From NCBI GenBank assembly GCA_026545225.1, contig CM048847.1, forward strand, positions 62,001-126,000: 64,000 nucleotides of DNA, given 5' to 3'. A program made the position numbers and the translations under genes. Below the pieces are notes generated by a model that saw only the letters and a list, made by a program, of their open reading frames with translations, ran no database searches and was not told the DNA's origin. Each line of letters starts with the position of its first letter. Position 1 is the stretch's first letter. Shown here one piece after another: positions 22,030 through 33,804 of this stretch. This DNA is from Cornus controversa (taxonomy: Eukaryota; Streptophyta; Magnoliopsida; Cornales; Cornaceae).

Positions 22030-24236
22030 TTTTAAACTTGTTTCATTTGAGTTGTTATGATTAGAAAACCACATTCCAAGAGAAGTCGTGCCATAATAGT
22101 AATCGTACGCTGCTTTTTTCTAAATGAAACCATCAAAGCGTCCCAAAGAAACGACGAGCATGTCGATCCGATCTTCATCCATGTCTGTTTGAGTTGTTCT
22201 GAGTCGAAAGAACTATTGCTTGCAATAACCAGGCATGGCCACAACCGTATGGTGCTTTGTCCTAGAATTGACCATCTGGATGTCTAGAAGAATAGAGAAT
22301 GACAACAACGGTTTTGAACTTGTTTGGTTTGACCTGTCCTGATTCGAAAAGTCCAATCCACGTGAAATCGTGCCATACCTAGAATTATACGTTGCTTTAT
22401 GCCAAATTCAACCGTCAGGACGTCCTGAATCGAAAAGAGTAATTCCATGCTGCACCCATGAATGATCACAACCGTATGGTGCTCTATGCCAACTTCAACC
22501 ATCTGGACAAGTAAAAGAAACAATTCCCAAGCTATCGAGGATTTTAAACAAGTTTTGTTTGAGTTGTTCTGATTCAAAAACCCATTCCTTGAGAAGTCGT
22601 GCCATAATCAGAATCGTAAGTTTCTTTTTTCCAAATTAGACCATCAAAGCATCCAAAAGAAGTGACGAACATGTCAATCCGATCTTCATCACAATCGTAT
22701 GGTGCTTTGTTCCAAATTCGACCGTTTGGACATCTGAAGGAAACAATTTGTAAGCTACCAACCATTTTAAACTTGTTTCATTTGAGTTGTTTTGATTAGA
22801 AAACCACATTCCAAGCGAAGTCTTGCCATAATATTAATCGTACGCTACTTTTTTCTAAATGAAACCATCAAAGGGTCCCAAAGAAACGACGAGCATGTCG
22901 ATCCGATCTTCATCCATGTTTGTTTGAGTTGTTCTGAGTCAAAAAGAACAATTCCTTGCAATAACCAGGCATGACCACAACCGTATGGCGCTTTGTGCTA
23001 GAATTGACCATCTGGATGTCCAGAAGAATAGAGAATGACAACAACGGTTTTGAACTTGTTTCGTTTGACCTGTCCTGATTCGAAAAGTCCAATCCACGTG
23101 AAATCGTGCCATACATAGAATTATACGTTGCTTTATGCCTAATTCGACCGTGAGGACGTCCTGAATCGAAAAGAGTAATTCCTTGCTGCACTCATGAATG
23201 ATCACAACCGTATGGTGCTCTATGCCAACTTCAACCATCTGGACAAGTAAAAGAAACAATTCCCAAGCTATCGATGATTTTAAACAAGTTTAGTTTCAGT
23301 TGTTCTGATTCAAAAACCCCATTGCTTGAGAAGTTGTGTCATAATCAGAATCGTAAGTTTCTTTTTTCCAAATTAGACCATCAAAGCATCCAAAAGAAGT
23401 GACGAACCTGTCAATCCGATCTTCATCACAACCGTATGGTGCTTTGTTCCAAATTCGACCGTTTCGACATCTAAAGGAAACAATTTGCAAGCTACCAACC
23501 ATTTTAAACTTGTTTCATTTGAGTTGTTATGATTAGAAAACCACATTCCAAGAGAAGTCGTGCCATAATAGTAATCGTACGCTGCTTTTTTCTAAATGAA
23601 ACCATCAAAGCGTCCCAAAGAAACGACGAGCATGTCGATCCGATCTTCATCCATGTCTGTTTGAGTTGTTCTGAGTCGAAAGAACTATTGCTTGCAATAA
23701 CCAGGCATGGCCACAACCGTATGGTGCTTTGTCCTAGAATTGACCATCTGGATGTCTAGAAGAATAGAGAATGACAACAACGGTTTTGAACTTGTTTGGT
23801 TTGACCTGTCCTGATTCGAAAAGTCCAATCCACGTGAAATCGTGCCATACCTAGAATTATACGTTGCTTTATGCCAAATTCAACCGTCAGGACGTCCTGA
23901 ATCGAAAAGAGTAATTCCATGCTGCACCCATGAATGATCACAACCGTATGGTGCTCTATGCCAACTTCAACCATCTGGACAAGTAAAAGAAACAATTCCC
24001 AAGCTATCGAGGATTTTAAACAAGTTTTGTTTGAGTTGTTCTGATTCAAAAACCCATTCCTTGAGAAGTCGTGCCATAATCAGAATCGTAAGTTTCTTTT
24101 TTCCAAATTAGACCATCAAAGCATCCAAAAGAAGTGACGAACATGTCAATCCGATCTTCATCACAATCGTATGGTGCTTTGTTCCAAATTCGACCGTTTG
24201 GACATCTGAAGGAAACAATTTGTAAGCTACCAACCA
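22030..24236. repeat. P* pair (22030 and 23502) around one Q
   Basis: Both P copies have the P* patch with the CATGGCCAC form. The plain P at 20558 lies between this pair and the pair at 17614/19086, so P* is interspersed rather than one continuous block. Confidence 0.85.
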
Positions 24237-24973
24237 TTTTAAACTTGTTTCATTTGAGTTGTTTTGATTAGAAAACCACATTCCAAGCGAAGTCTTGCCA
24301 TAATATTAATCGTACGCTACTTTTTTCTAAATGAAACCATCAAAGGGTCCCAAAGAAACGACGAGCATGTCGATCCGATCTTCATCCATGTTTGTTTGAG
24401 TTGTTCTGAGTCAAAAAGAACAATTCCTTGCAATAACCAGGCATGACCACAACCGTATGGCGCTTTGTGCTAGAATTGACCATCTGGATGTCCAGAAGAA
24501 TAGAGAATGACAACAACGGTTTTGAACTTGTTTCGTTTGACCTGTCCTGATTCGAAAAGTCCAATCCACGTGAAATCGTGCCATACATAGAATTATACGT
24601 TGCTTTATGCCTAATTCGACCGTGAGGACGTCCTGAATCGAAAAGAGTAATTCCTTGCTGCACTCATGAATGATCACAACCGTATGGTGCTCTATGCCAA
24701 CTTCAACCATCTGGACAAGTAAAAGAAACAATTCCCAAGCTATCGATGATTTTAAACAAGTTTAGTTTCAGTTGTTCTGATTCAAAAACCCCATTGCTTG
24801 AGAAGTTGTGTCATAATCAGAATCGTAAGTTTCTTTTTTCCAAATTAGACCATCAAAGCATCCAAAAGAAGTGACGAACCTGTCAATCCGATCTTCATCA
24901 CAACCGTATGGTGCTTTGTTCCAAATTCGACCGTTTCGACATCTAAAGGAAACAATTTGCAAGCTACCAACCA

Positions 24974-27900
24974 TTTTAAACTTGTTTCATTTGAGTTGTT
25001 ATGATTAGAAAACCACATTCCAAGAGAAGTCGTGCCATAATAGTAATCGTACGCTGCTTTTTTCTAAATGAAACCATCAAAGCGTCCCAAAGAAACGACG
25101 AGCATGTCGATCCGATCTTCATCCACGTCTGTTTGAGTTGTTCTGAGTCGAAAGAACTATTGCTTGCAATAATCAGGCATGACGACAACCGTATGGCGCT
25201 TTGTGCTAGAATTGACCATCTGGATGTCCAGAAAAATAGAGAATGACAACAACGGTTTCGAACTTGTTTCGTTTGACTTGTCCTGATTCGAAAAGTCCAA
25301 TCCACGTGAAATCGTGCCATACCTAGAATTATACGGTCCTTTATGCCAAATTCAACCGTCAGGACGTCCTGAATCGAAAAGAGTAATTCCATGCTGCACC
25401 CATGAATGATCACAACCGTATGGTGCTCTATGCCAACTTCAACCATCTGGACAAGTAAAAGAAACAATTCCCAAGCTATCGAGGATTTTAAACAAGTTTT
25501 GTTTGAGTTGTTCTGATTCAAAAACCCATTCCTTGAGAAGTCGTGCCATAATCAGAATCGTAAGTTTCTTTTTTCCAAATTAGACCATCAAAGCATCCAA
25601 AAGAAGTGACGAACATGTCAATCCGATCTTCATCACAATCGTATGGTGCTTTGTTCCAAATTCGACCGTTTGGACATCTGAAGGAAACAATTTGTAAGCT
25701 ACCAACCATTTTAAACTTGTTTCATTTGAGTTGTTTTGATTAGAAAACCACATTCCAAGCGAAGTCTTGCCATAATATTAATCGTACGCTACTTTTTTCT
25801 AAATGAAACCATCAAAGGGTCCCAAAGAAACGACGAGCATGTCGATCCGATCTTCATCCATGTTTGTTTGAGTTGTTCTGAGTCAAAAAGAACAATTCCT
25901 TGCAATAACCAGGCATGACCACAACCGTATGGCGCTTTGTGCTAGAATTGACCATCTGGATGTCCAGAAGAATAGAGAATGACAACAACGGTTTTGAACT
26001 TGTTTCGTTTGACCTGTCCTGATTCGAAAAGTCCAATCCACGTGAAATCGTGCCATACATAGAATTATACGTTGCTTTATGCCTAATTCGACCGTGAGGA
26101 CGTCCTGAATCGAAAAGAGTAATTCCTTGCTGCACTCATGAATGATCACAACCGTATGGTGCTCTATGCCAACTTCAACCATCTGGACAAGTAAAAGAAA
26201 CAATTCCCAAGCTATCGATGATTTTAAACAAGTTTAGTTTCAGTTGTTCTGATTCAAAAACCCCATTGCTTGAGAAGTTGTGTCATAATCAGAATCGTAA
26301 GTTTCTTTTTTCCAAATTAGACCATCAAAGCATCCAAAAGAAGTGACGAACCTGTCAATCCGATCTTCATCACAACCGTATGGTGCTTTGTTCCAAATTC
26401 GACCGTTTCGACATCTAAAGGAAACAATTTGCAAGCTACCAACCATTTTAAACTTGTTTCATTTGAGTTGTTATGATTAGAAAACCACATTCCAAGAGAA
26501 GTCGTGCCATAATAGTAATCGTACGCTGCTTTTTTCTAAATGAAACCATCAAAGCGTCCCAAAGAAACGACGAGCATGTCGATCCGATCTTCATCCACGT
26601 CTGTTTGAGTTGTTCTGAGTCGAAAGAACTATTGCTTGCAATAATCAGGCATGACGACAACCGTATGGCGCTTTGTGCTAGAATTGACCATCTGGATGTC
26701 CAGAAAAATAGAGAATGACAACAACGGTTTCGAACTTGTTTCGTTTGACCTGTCCTGATTCGAAAAGTCCAATCCACGTGAAATCGTGCCATACCTAGAA
26801 TTATACGGTCCTTTATGCCAAATTCAACCGTCAGGACGTCCTGAATCGAAAAGAGTAATTCCATGCTGCACCCATGAATGATCACAACCGTATGGTGCTC
26901 TATGCCAACTTCAACCATCTGGACAAGTAAAAGAAACAATTCCCAAGCTATCGAGGATTTTAAACAAGTTTTGTTTGAGTTGTTCTGATTCAAAAACCCA
27001 TTCCTTGAGAAGTCGTGCCATAATCAGAATCGTAAGTTTCTTTTTTCCAAATTAGACCATCAAAGCATCCAAAAGAAGTGACGAACATGTCAATCCGATC
27101 TTCATCACAATCGTATGGTGCTTTGTTCCAAATTCGACCGTTTGGACATCTGAAGGAAACAATTTGTAAGCTACCAACCATTTTAAACTTGTTTCATTTG
27201 AGTTGTTTTGATTAGAAAACCACATTCCAAGCGAAGTCTTGCCATAATATTAATCGTACGCTACTTTTTTCTAAATGAAACCATCAAAGGGTCCCAAAGA
27301 AACGACGAGCATGTCGATCCGATCTTCATCCATGTTTGTTTGAGTTGTTCTGAGTCAAAAAGAACAATTCCTTGCAATAACCAGGCATGACCACAACCGT
27401 ATGGCGCTTTGTGCTAGAATTGACCATCTGGATGTCCAGAAGAATAGAGAATGACAACAACGGTTTTGAACTTGTTTCGTTTGACCTGTCCTGATTCGAA
27501 AAGTCCAATCCACGTGAAATCGTGCCATACATAGAATTATACGTTGCTTTATGCCTAATTCGACCGTGAGGACGTCCTGAATCGAAAAGAGTAATTCCTT
27601 GCTGCACTCATGAATGATCACAACCGTATGGTGCTCTATGCCAACTTCAACCATCTGGACAAGTAAAAGAAACAATTCCCAAGCTATCGATGATTTTAAA
27701 CAAGTTTAGTTTCAGTTGTTCTGATTCAAAAACCCCATTGCTTGAGAAGTTGTGTCATAATCAGAATCGTAAGTTTCTTTTTTCCAAATTAGACCATCAA
27801 AGCATCCAAAAGAAGTGACGAACCTGTCAATCCGATCTTCATCACAACCGTATGGTGCTTTGTTCCAAATTCGACCGTTTCGACATCTAAAGGAAACAAT

Positions 27901-28652
27901 TTGCAAGCTACCAACCATTTTAAACTTGTTTCATTTGAGTTGTTATGATTAGAAAACCACATTCCAAGAGAAGTCGTGCCATAATAGTAATCGTACGCTG
28001 CTTTTTTCTAAATGAAACCATCAAAGCGTCCCAAAGAAACGACGAGCATGTCGATCCGATCTTCATCCACGTCTATTAGAGTTGTTCTGAGTCGAAAGAA
28101 CTATTGCTTGCAATAATCAGGCATGACGACAACCGTATGGCGCTTTGTGCTAGAATTGACCATCTGGATGTCCAGAAAAATAGAGAATGACAACAACGGT
28201 TTCGAACTTGTTTCGTTTGACTTGTCCTGATTCGAAAAGTCCAATCCACGTGAAATCGTGCCATACCTAGAATTATACGGTCCTTTATGCCAAATTCAAC
28301 CGTCAGGACGTCCTGAATCGAAAAGAGTAATTCCATGCTGCACCCATGAATGATCACAACCGTATGGTGCTCTATGCCAACTTCAACCATCTGGACAAGT
28401 AAAAGAAACAATTCCCAAGCTATCGAGGATTTTAAACAAGTTTTGTTTGAGTTGTTCTGATTCAAAAACCCATTCCTTGAGAAGTCGTGCCATAATCAGA
28501 ATCGTAAGTTTCTTTTTTCCAAATTAGACCATCAAAGCATCCAAAAGAAGTGACGAACATGTCAATCCGATCTTCATCACAATCGTATGGTGCTTTGTTC
28601 CAAATTCGACCGTTTGGACATCTGAAGGAAACAATTTGTAAGCTACCAACCA
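24974..28652. repeat. P** cluster, three copies (24974, 26446, 27918)
   Basis: Three successive P copies share CATCCACGTCT (for CATCCATGTCT) and ATACGGTCCTTTATG (for ATACGTTGCTTTATG). The second is a pair of substitutions two bases apart. The copy at 26446 also has a Q-like CCTG in TTGACCTG. The copy at 27918 has an extra double change, GTCTATTAGAG, at 28075 and 28078. The last P** directly precedes the Q/P hybrids. Confidence 0.88.
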
Positions 28653-30860
28653 TTTTAAACTTGTTTCATTTGAGTTGTTTTGATTAGAAAACCACATTCC
28701 AAGCGAAGTCTTGCCATAATATTAATCGTACGCTACTTTTTTCTAAATGAAACCATCAAAGGGTCCCAAAGAAACGACGAGCATGTCGATCCGATCTTCA
28801 TCCATGTTTGTTTGAGTTGTTCTGAGTCAAAAAGAACAATTCCTTGCAATAACCAGGCATGACCACAACCGTATGGCGCTTTGTGCTAGAATTGACCATC
28901 TGGATGTCCAGAAGAATAGAGAATGACAACAACGGTTTTGAACTTGTTTCGTTTGACCTGTCCTGATTCGAAAAGTCCAATCCACGTGAAATCGTGCCAT
29001 ACATAGAATTATACGTTGCTTTATGCCTAATTCGACCGTGAGGACGTCCTGAATCGAAAAGAGTAATTCCTTGCTGCACTCATGAATGATCACAACCGTA
29101 TGGTGCTCTATGCCAACTTCAACCATCTGGACAAGTAAAAGAAACAATTCCCAAGCTATCGAGGATTTTAAACAAGTTTTGTTTGAGTTGTTCTGATTCA
29201 AAAACCCATTCCTTGAGAAGTCGTGCCATAATCAGAATCGTAAGTTTCTTTTTTCCAAATTAGACCATCAAAGCATCCAAAAGAAGTGACGAACATGTCA
29301 ATCCGATCTTCATCACAATCGTATGGTGCTTTGTTCCAAATTCAACCGTTTGGACATCTGAAGGAAACAATTTGTAAGCTACCAACCATTTTAAACTTGT
29401 TTCATTTGAGTTGTTTTGATTAGAAAACCACATTCCAAGCGAAGTCTTGCCATAATATTAATCGTACGCTACTTTTTTCTAAATGAAACCATCAAAGGGT
29501 CCCAAAGAAACGACGAGCATGTCGATCCGATCTTCATCCATGTGTGTTTGAGTTGTTCTGAGTCAAAAAGAACAATTCCTTGCAATAACCAGGCATGACC
29601 ACAACCGTATGGCGCTTTGTGCTAGAATTGACCATCTGGATGTCCAGAAGAATAGAGAATGACAACAACGGTTTTGAACTTGTTTCGTTTGACCTGTCCT
29701 GATTCGAAAAGTCCAATCCACGTGAAATCGTGCCATACATAGAATTATACGTTGCTTTATGCCTAATTCGACCGTGAGGACGTCCTGAATCGAAAAGAGT
29801 AATTCCTTGCTGCACTCATGAATGATCACAACCGTATGGTGCTCTATGCCAACTTCAACCATCTGGACAAGTAAAAGAAACAATTCCCAAGCTATCGAGG
29901 ATTTTAAACAAGTTTTGTTTGAGTTGTTCTGATTCAAAAACCCATTCCTTGAGAAGTCGTGCCATAATCAGAATCGTAAGTTTCTTTTTTCCAAATTAGA
30001 CCATCAAAGCATCCAAAAGAAGTGACGAACCTGTCAATCCGATCTTCATCACAATCGTATGGTGCTTTGTTCCAAATTTGACCGTTTGGACATCTGAAGG
30101 AAACAATTTGTAAGCTACCAACCATTTTAAACTTGTTTCATTTGAGTTGTTTTGATTAGAAAACCACATTCCAAGCGAAGTCTTGCCATAATATTAATCG
30201 TACGCTACTTTTTTCTAAATGAAACCATCAAAGGGTCCCAAAGAAACGACGAGCATGTCGATCCGATCTTCATCCATGTTTGTTTGAGTTGTTCTGAGTC
30301 AAAAAGAACAATTCCTTGCAATAACCAGGCATGACCACAACCGTATGGCGCTTTGTGCTAGAATTGACCATCTGGATGTCCAGAAGAATAGAGAATGACA
30401 ACAACGGTTTTGAACTTGTTTCGTTTGACCTGTCCTGATTCGAAAAGTCCAATCCACGTGAAATCGTGCCATACATAGAATTATACGTTGCTTTATGCCT
30501 AATTCGACCGTGAGGACGTCCTGAATCGAAAAGAGTAATTCCTTGCTGCACTCATGAATGATCACAACCGTATGGTGCTCTATGCCAACTTCAACCATCT
30601 GGACAAGTAAAAGAAACAATTCCCAAGCTATCGAGGATTTTAAACAAGTTTTGTTTGAGTTGTTCTGATTCAAAAACCCATTCCTTGAGAAGTCGTGCCA
30701 TAATCAGAATCGTAAGTTTCTTTTTTCCAAATTAGACCATCAAAGCATCCAAAAGAAGTGACGAACATGTCAATCCGATCTTCATCACAATCGTATGGTG
30801 CTTTGTTCCAAATTCAACCGTTTGGACATCTGAAGGAAACAATTTGTAAGCTACCAACCA
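28653..30860. repeat. Three tandem Q/P hybrid monomers (736 bp each)
   Basis: Units at 28653, 29389 and 30125 start as Q (GTTTTGATT, the +1 A indel, TGCACTCATG) and end as P (CGAGGATTT, AAAAACCCATTCC without the +1 C). Carrying one indel but not the other gives exactly 736 bp. The exchange lies in the same 82-bp identical interval in all three (29081-29162, 29817-29898, 30553-30634), so one hybrid was probably formed and then amplified. They are flanked by P (27918) and Q (30861), as expected for the opposite crossover polarity. Units 1 and 3 share CAAATTCAACC; unit 2 instead has AAATTTGACC, GAACCTG and CATGTGTG. Confidence 0.92.
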
Positions 30861-31597
30861 TTTTAAACTTGTTTCATTTGAGTTGTTTTGATTAGAAAAC
30901 CACATTCCAAGCGAAGTCTTGCCATAATATTAATCGTACGCTACTTTTTTCTAAATGAAACCATCAAAGGGTCCCAAAGAAACGACGAGCATGTCGATCC
31001 GATCTTCATCCATGTTTGTTTGAGTTGTTCTGAGTCAAAAAGAACAATTCCTTGCAATAACCAGGCATGACCACAACCGTATGGCGCTTTGTGCTAGAAT
31101 TGACCATCTGGATGTCCAGAAGAATAGAGAATGACAACAACGGTTTTGAACTTGTTTCGTTTGACCTGTCCTGATTCGAAAAGTCCAATCCACGTGAAAT
31201 CGTGCCATACATAGAATTATACGTTGCTTTATGCCTATTTCGACCGTGAGGACGTCCTGAATCGAAAAGAGTAATTCCTTGCTGCACTCATGAATGATCA
31301 CAACCGTATGGTGCTCTATGCCAACTTCAACCATCTGGACAAGTAAAAGAAACAATTCCCAAGCTATCGATGATTTTAAACAAGTTTAGTTTCAGTTGTT
31401 CTGATTCAAAAACCCCATTGCTTGAGAAGTTGTGTCATAATCAGAATCGTAAGTTTCTTTTTTCCAAATTAGACCATCAAAGCATCCAAAAGAAGTGACG
31501 AACCTGTCAATCCGATCTTCATCACAACCGTATGGTGCTTTGTTCCAAATTCGACCGTTTCGACATCTAAAGGAAACAATTTGCAAGCTACCAACCA
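30861..31597. repeat. Normal Q monomer restoring the dimer phase
   Basis: A full 737-bp Q follows the hybrids, so the next P begins at 31598. A private change gives CCTATTTCGACC near 31238. From here to the right edge the PQ alternation is unbroken. Confidence 0.93.
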
Positions 31598-33069
31598 TTT
31601 TAAACTTGTTTCATTTGAGTTGTTATGATTAGAAAACCACATTCCAAGAGAAGTCGTGCCATAATAGTAATCGTACGCTGCTTTTTTCTAAATGAAACCA
31701 TCAAAGCGTCCCAAAGAAACGACGAGCATGTCGATCCGATCTTCATCCATGTCTGTTTGAGTTGTTCTGAGTCGAAAGAACTATTGCTTGCAATAATCAG
31801 GCATGACGACAACCGTATGGCGCTTTGTGCTAGAATTGACCGTCTGGATGTCCAGAAAAATAGAGAATGACAACAACGGTTTCGAACTTGTTTCGTTTGA
31901 CTTGTCCTGATTCGAAAAGTCCAATCCACGTGAAATCGTGCCATACCTAGAATTATACGTTGCTTTATGCCAAATTCAACCGTCAGGACGTCCTGAATCG
32001 AAAAGAGTAATTCCATGCTGCACCCATGAATGATCACAACCGTATGGTGCTCTATGCCAACTTCAACCATCTGGACAAGTAAAAGAAACAATTCCCAAGC
32101 TATCGAGGATTTTAAACAAGTTTTGTTTGAGTTGTTCTGATTCAAAAACCCATTCCTTGAGAAGTCGTGCCATAATCAGAATCGTAAGTTTCTTTTTTCC
32201 AAATTAGACCATCAAAGCATCCAAAAGAAGTGACGAACATGTCAATCCGATCTTCATCACAATCGTATGGTGCTTTGTTCCAAATTCAACCGTTTGGACA
32301 TCTGAAGGAAACAATTTGTAAGCTACCAACCATTTTAAACTTGTTTCATTTGAGTTGTTTTGATTAGAAAACCACATTCCAAGCGAAGTCTTGCCATAAT
32401 ATTAATCGTACGCTACTTTTTTCAAAATGAAACCATCAAAGGGTCCCAAAGAAACGACGAGCATGTCGATCCGATCTTCATCCATGTTTGTTTGAGTTGT
32501 TCTGAGTCAAAAAGAACAATTCCTTGCAATAACCAGGCATGACCACAACCGTATGGCGCTTTGTGCTAGAATTGACCATCTGGATGTCCAGAAGAATAGA
32601 GAATGACAACAACGGTTTTGAACTTGTTTCGTTTGACCTGTCCTGATTCGAAAAGTCCAATCCACGTGAAATCGTGCCATACATAGAATTATACGTTGCT
32701 TTATGCCTAATTCGACCGTGAGGACGTCCTGAATCGAAAAGAGTAATTCCTTGCTGCACTCATGAATGATCACAACCGTATGGTGCTCTATGCCAACTTC
32801 AACCATCTGGACAAGTAAAAGAAACAATTCCCAAGCTATCGATGATTTTAAACAAGTTTAGTTTCAGTTGTTCTGATTCAAAAACCCCATTGCTTGAGAA
32901 GTTGTGTCATAATCAGAATCGTAAGTTTCTTTTTTCCAAATTAGACCATCAAAGCATCCAAAAGAAGTGACGAACCTGTCAATCCGATCTTCATCACAAC
33001 CGTATGGTGCTTTGTTCCAAATTCGACCGTTTCGACATCTAAAGGAAACAATTTGCAAGCTACCAACCA
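31598..33069. repeat. Dimer with CAAATTCAACC in P and TTCAAAATG in Q
   Basis: This dimer combines two variants that are rare in the right part of the array: a G to A in the P tail (CAAATTCAACCG) and the older TTCAAAATG form in the Q. The same combination occurs only at 38958-40429, exactly 7,360 bp (five dimers) away. The P tail variant also matches hybrid units 1 and 3 at 28653 and 30125. A private GACCGTCTGG marks this P. Confidence 0.8.
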
Positions 33070-33804
33070 TTTTAAACTTGTTTCATTTGAGTTGTTATGA
33101 TTAGAAAACCACATTCCAAGAGAAGTCGTGCCATAATAGTAATCGTACGCTGCTTTTTTCTAAATGAAACCATCAAAGCGTCCCAAAGAAACGACGAGCA
33201 TGTCGATCCGATCTTCATCCATGTCTGTTTGAGTTGTTCTGAGTCGAAAGAACTATTGCTTGCAATAATCAGGCATGACGACAACCGTATGGCGCTTTGT
33301 GCTAGAATTGACCATCTGGATGTCCAGAAAAATAGAGAATGACAACAACGGTTTCGAACTTGTTTCGTTTGACTTGTCCTGATTCGAAAAGTCCAATCCA
33401 CGTGAAATCGTGCCATACCTAGAATTATACGTTGCTTTATGCCAAATTCAACCGTCAGGACGTCCTGAATCGAAAAGAGTAATTCCATGCTGCACCCATG
33501 AATGATCACAACCGTATGGTGCTCTATGCCAACTTCAACCATCTGGACAAGTAAAAGAAACAATTCCCAAGCTATCGAGGATTTTAAACAAGTTTTGTTT
33601 GAGTTGTTCTGATTCAAAAACCCATTCCTTGAGAAGTCGTGCCATAATCAGAATCGTAAGTTTCTTTTTTCCAAATTAGACCATCAAAGCATCCAAAAGA
33701 AGTGACGAACATGTCAATCCGATCTTCATCACAATCGTATGGTGCTTTGTTCCAAATTCGACCGTTTGGACATCTGAAGGAAACAATTTGTAAGCTACCA
33801 ACCA

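Larger units (their letters stand above)
16142..27917. repeat. Eight regular PQ dimers with changing sub-classes
   Basis: P starts are 16142, 17614, 19086, 20558, 22030, 23502, 24974 and 26446; Q starts are 16877, 18349, 19821, 21293, 22765, 24237, 25709 and 27181. Sub-classes alternate here: P* at 17614, 19086, 22030 and 23502; plain P at 16142 and 20558; P** at 24974 and 26446. The Q ending ACATTTTGC is replaced by ACAATTTGC in 16877 and 18349, reappears in 19821 and 21293, then is absent to the right edge. Private changes include 16928 (AGTGAAG), 17395, 18666 and 21041. Confidence 0.93.

Noticed and set aside
28653-30860. Hybrid run as an assembly artefact
   Set aside because: The exact 736-bp lengths, the expected flanking order P-hybrid-Q and the distinct private variants in the middle unit argue for real sequence. 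Only raw reads could settle it.
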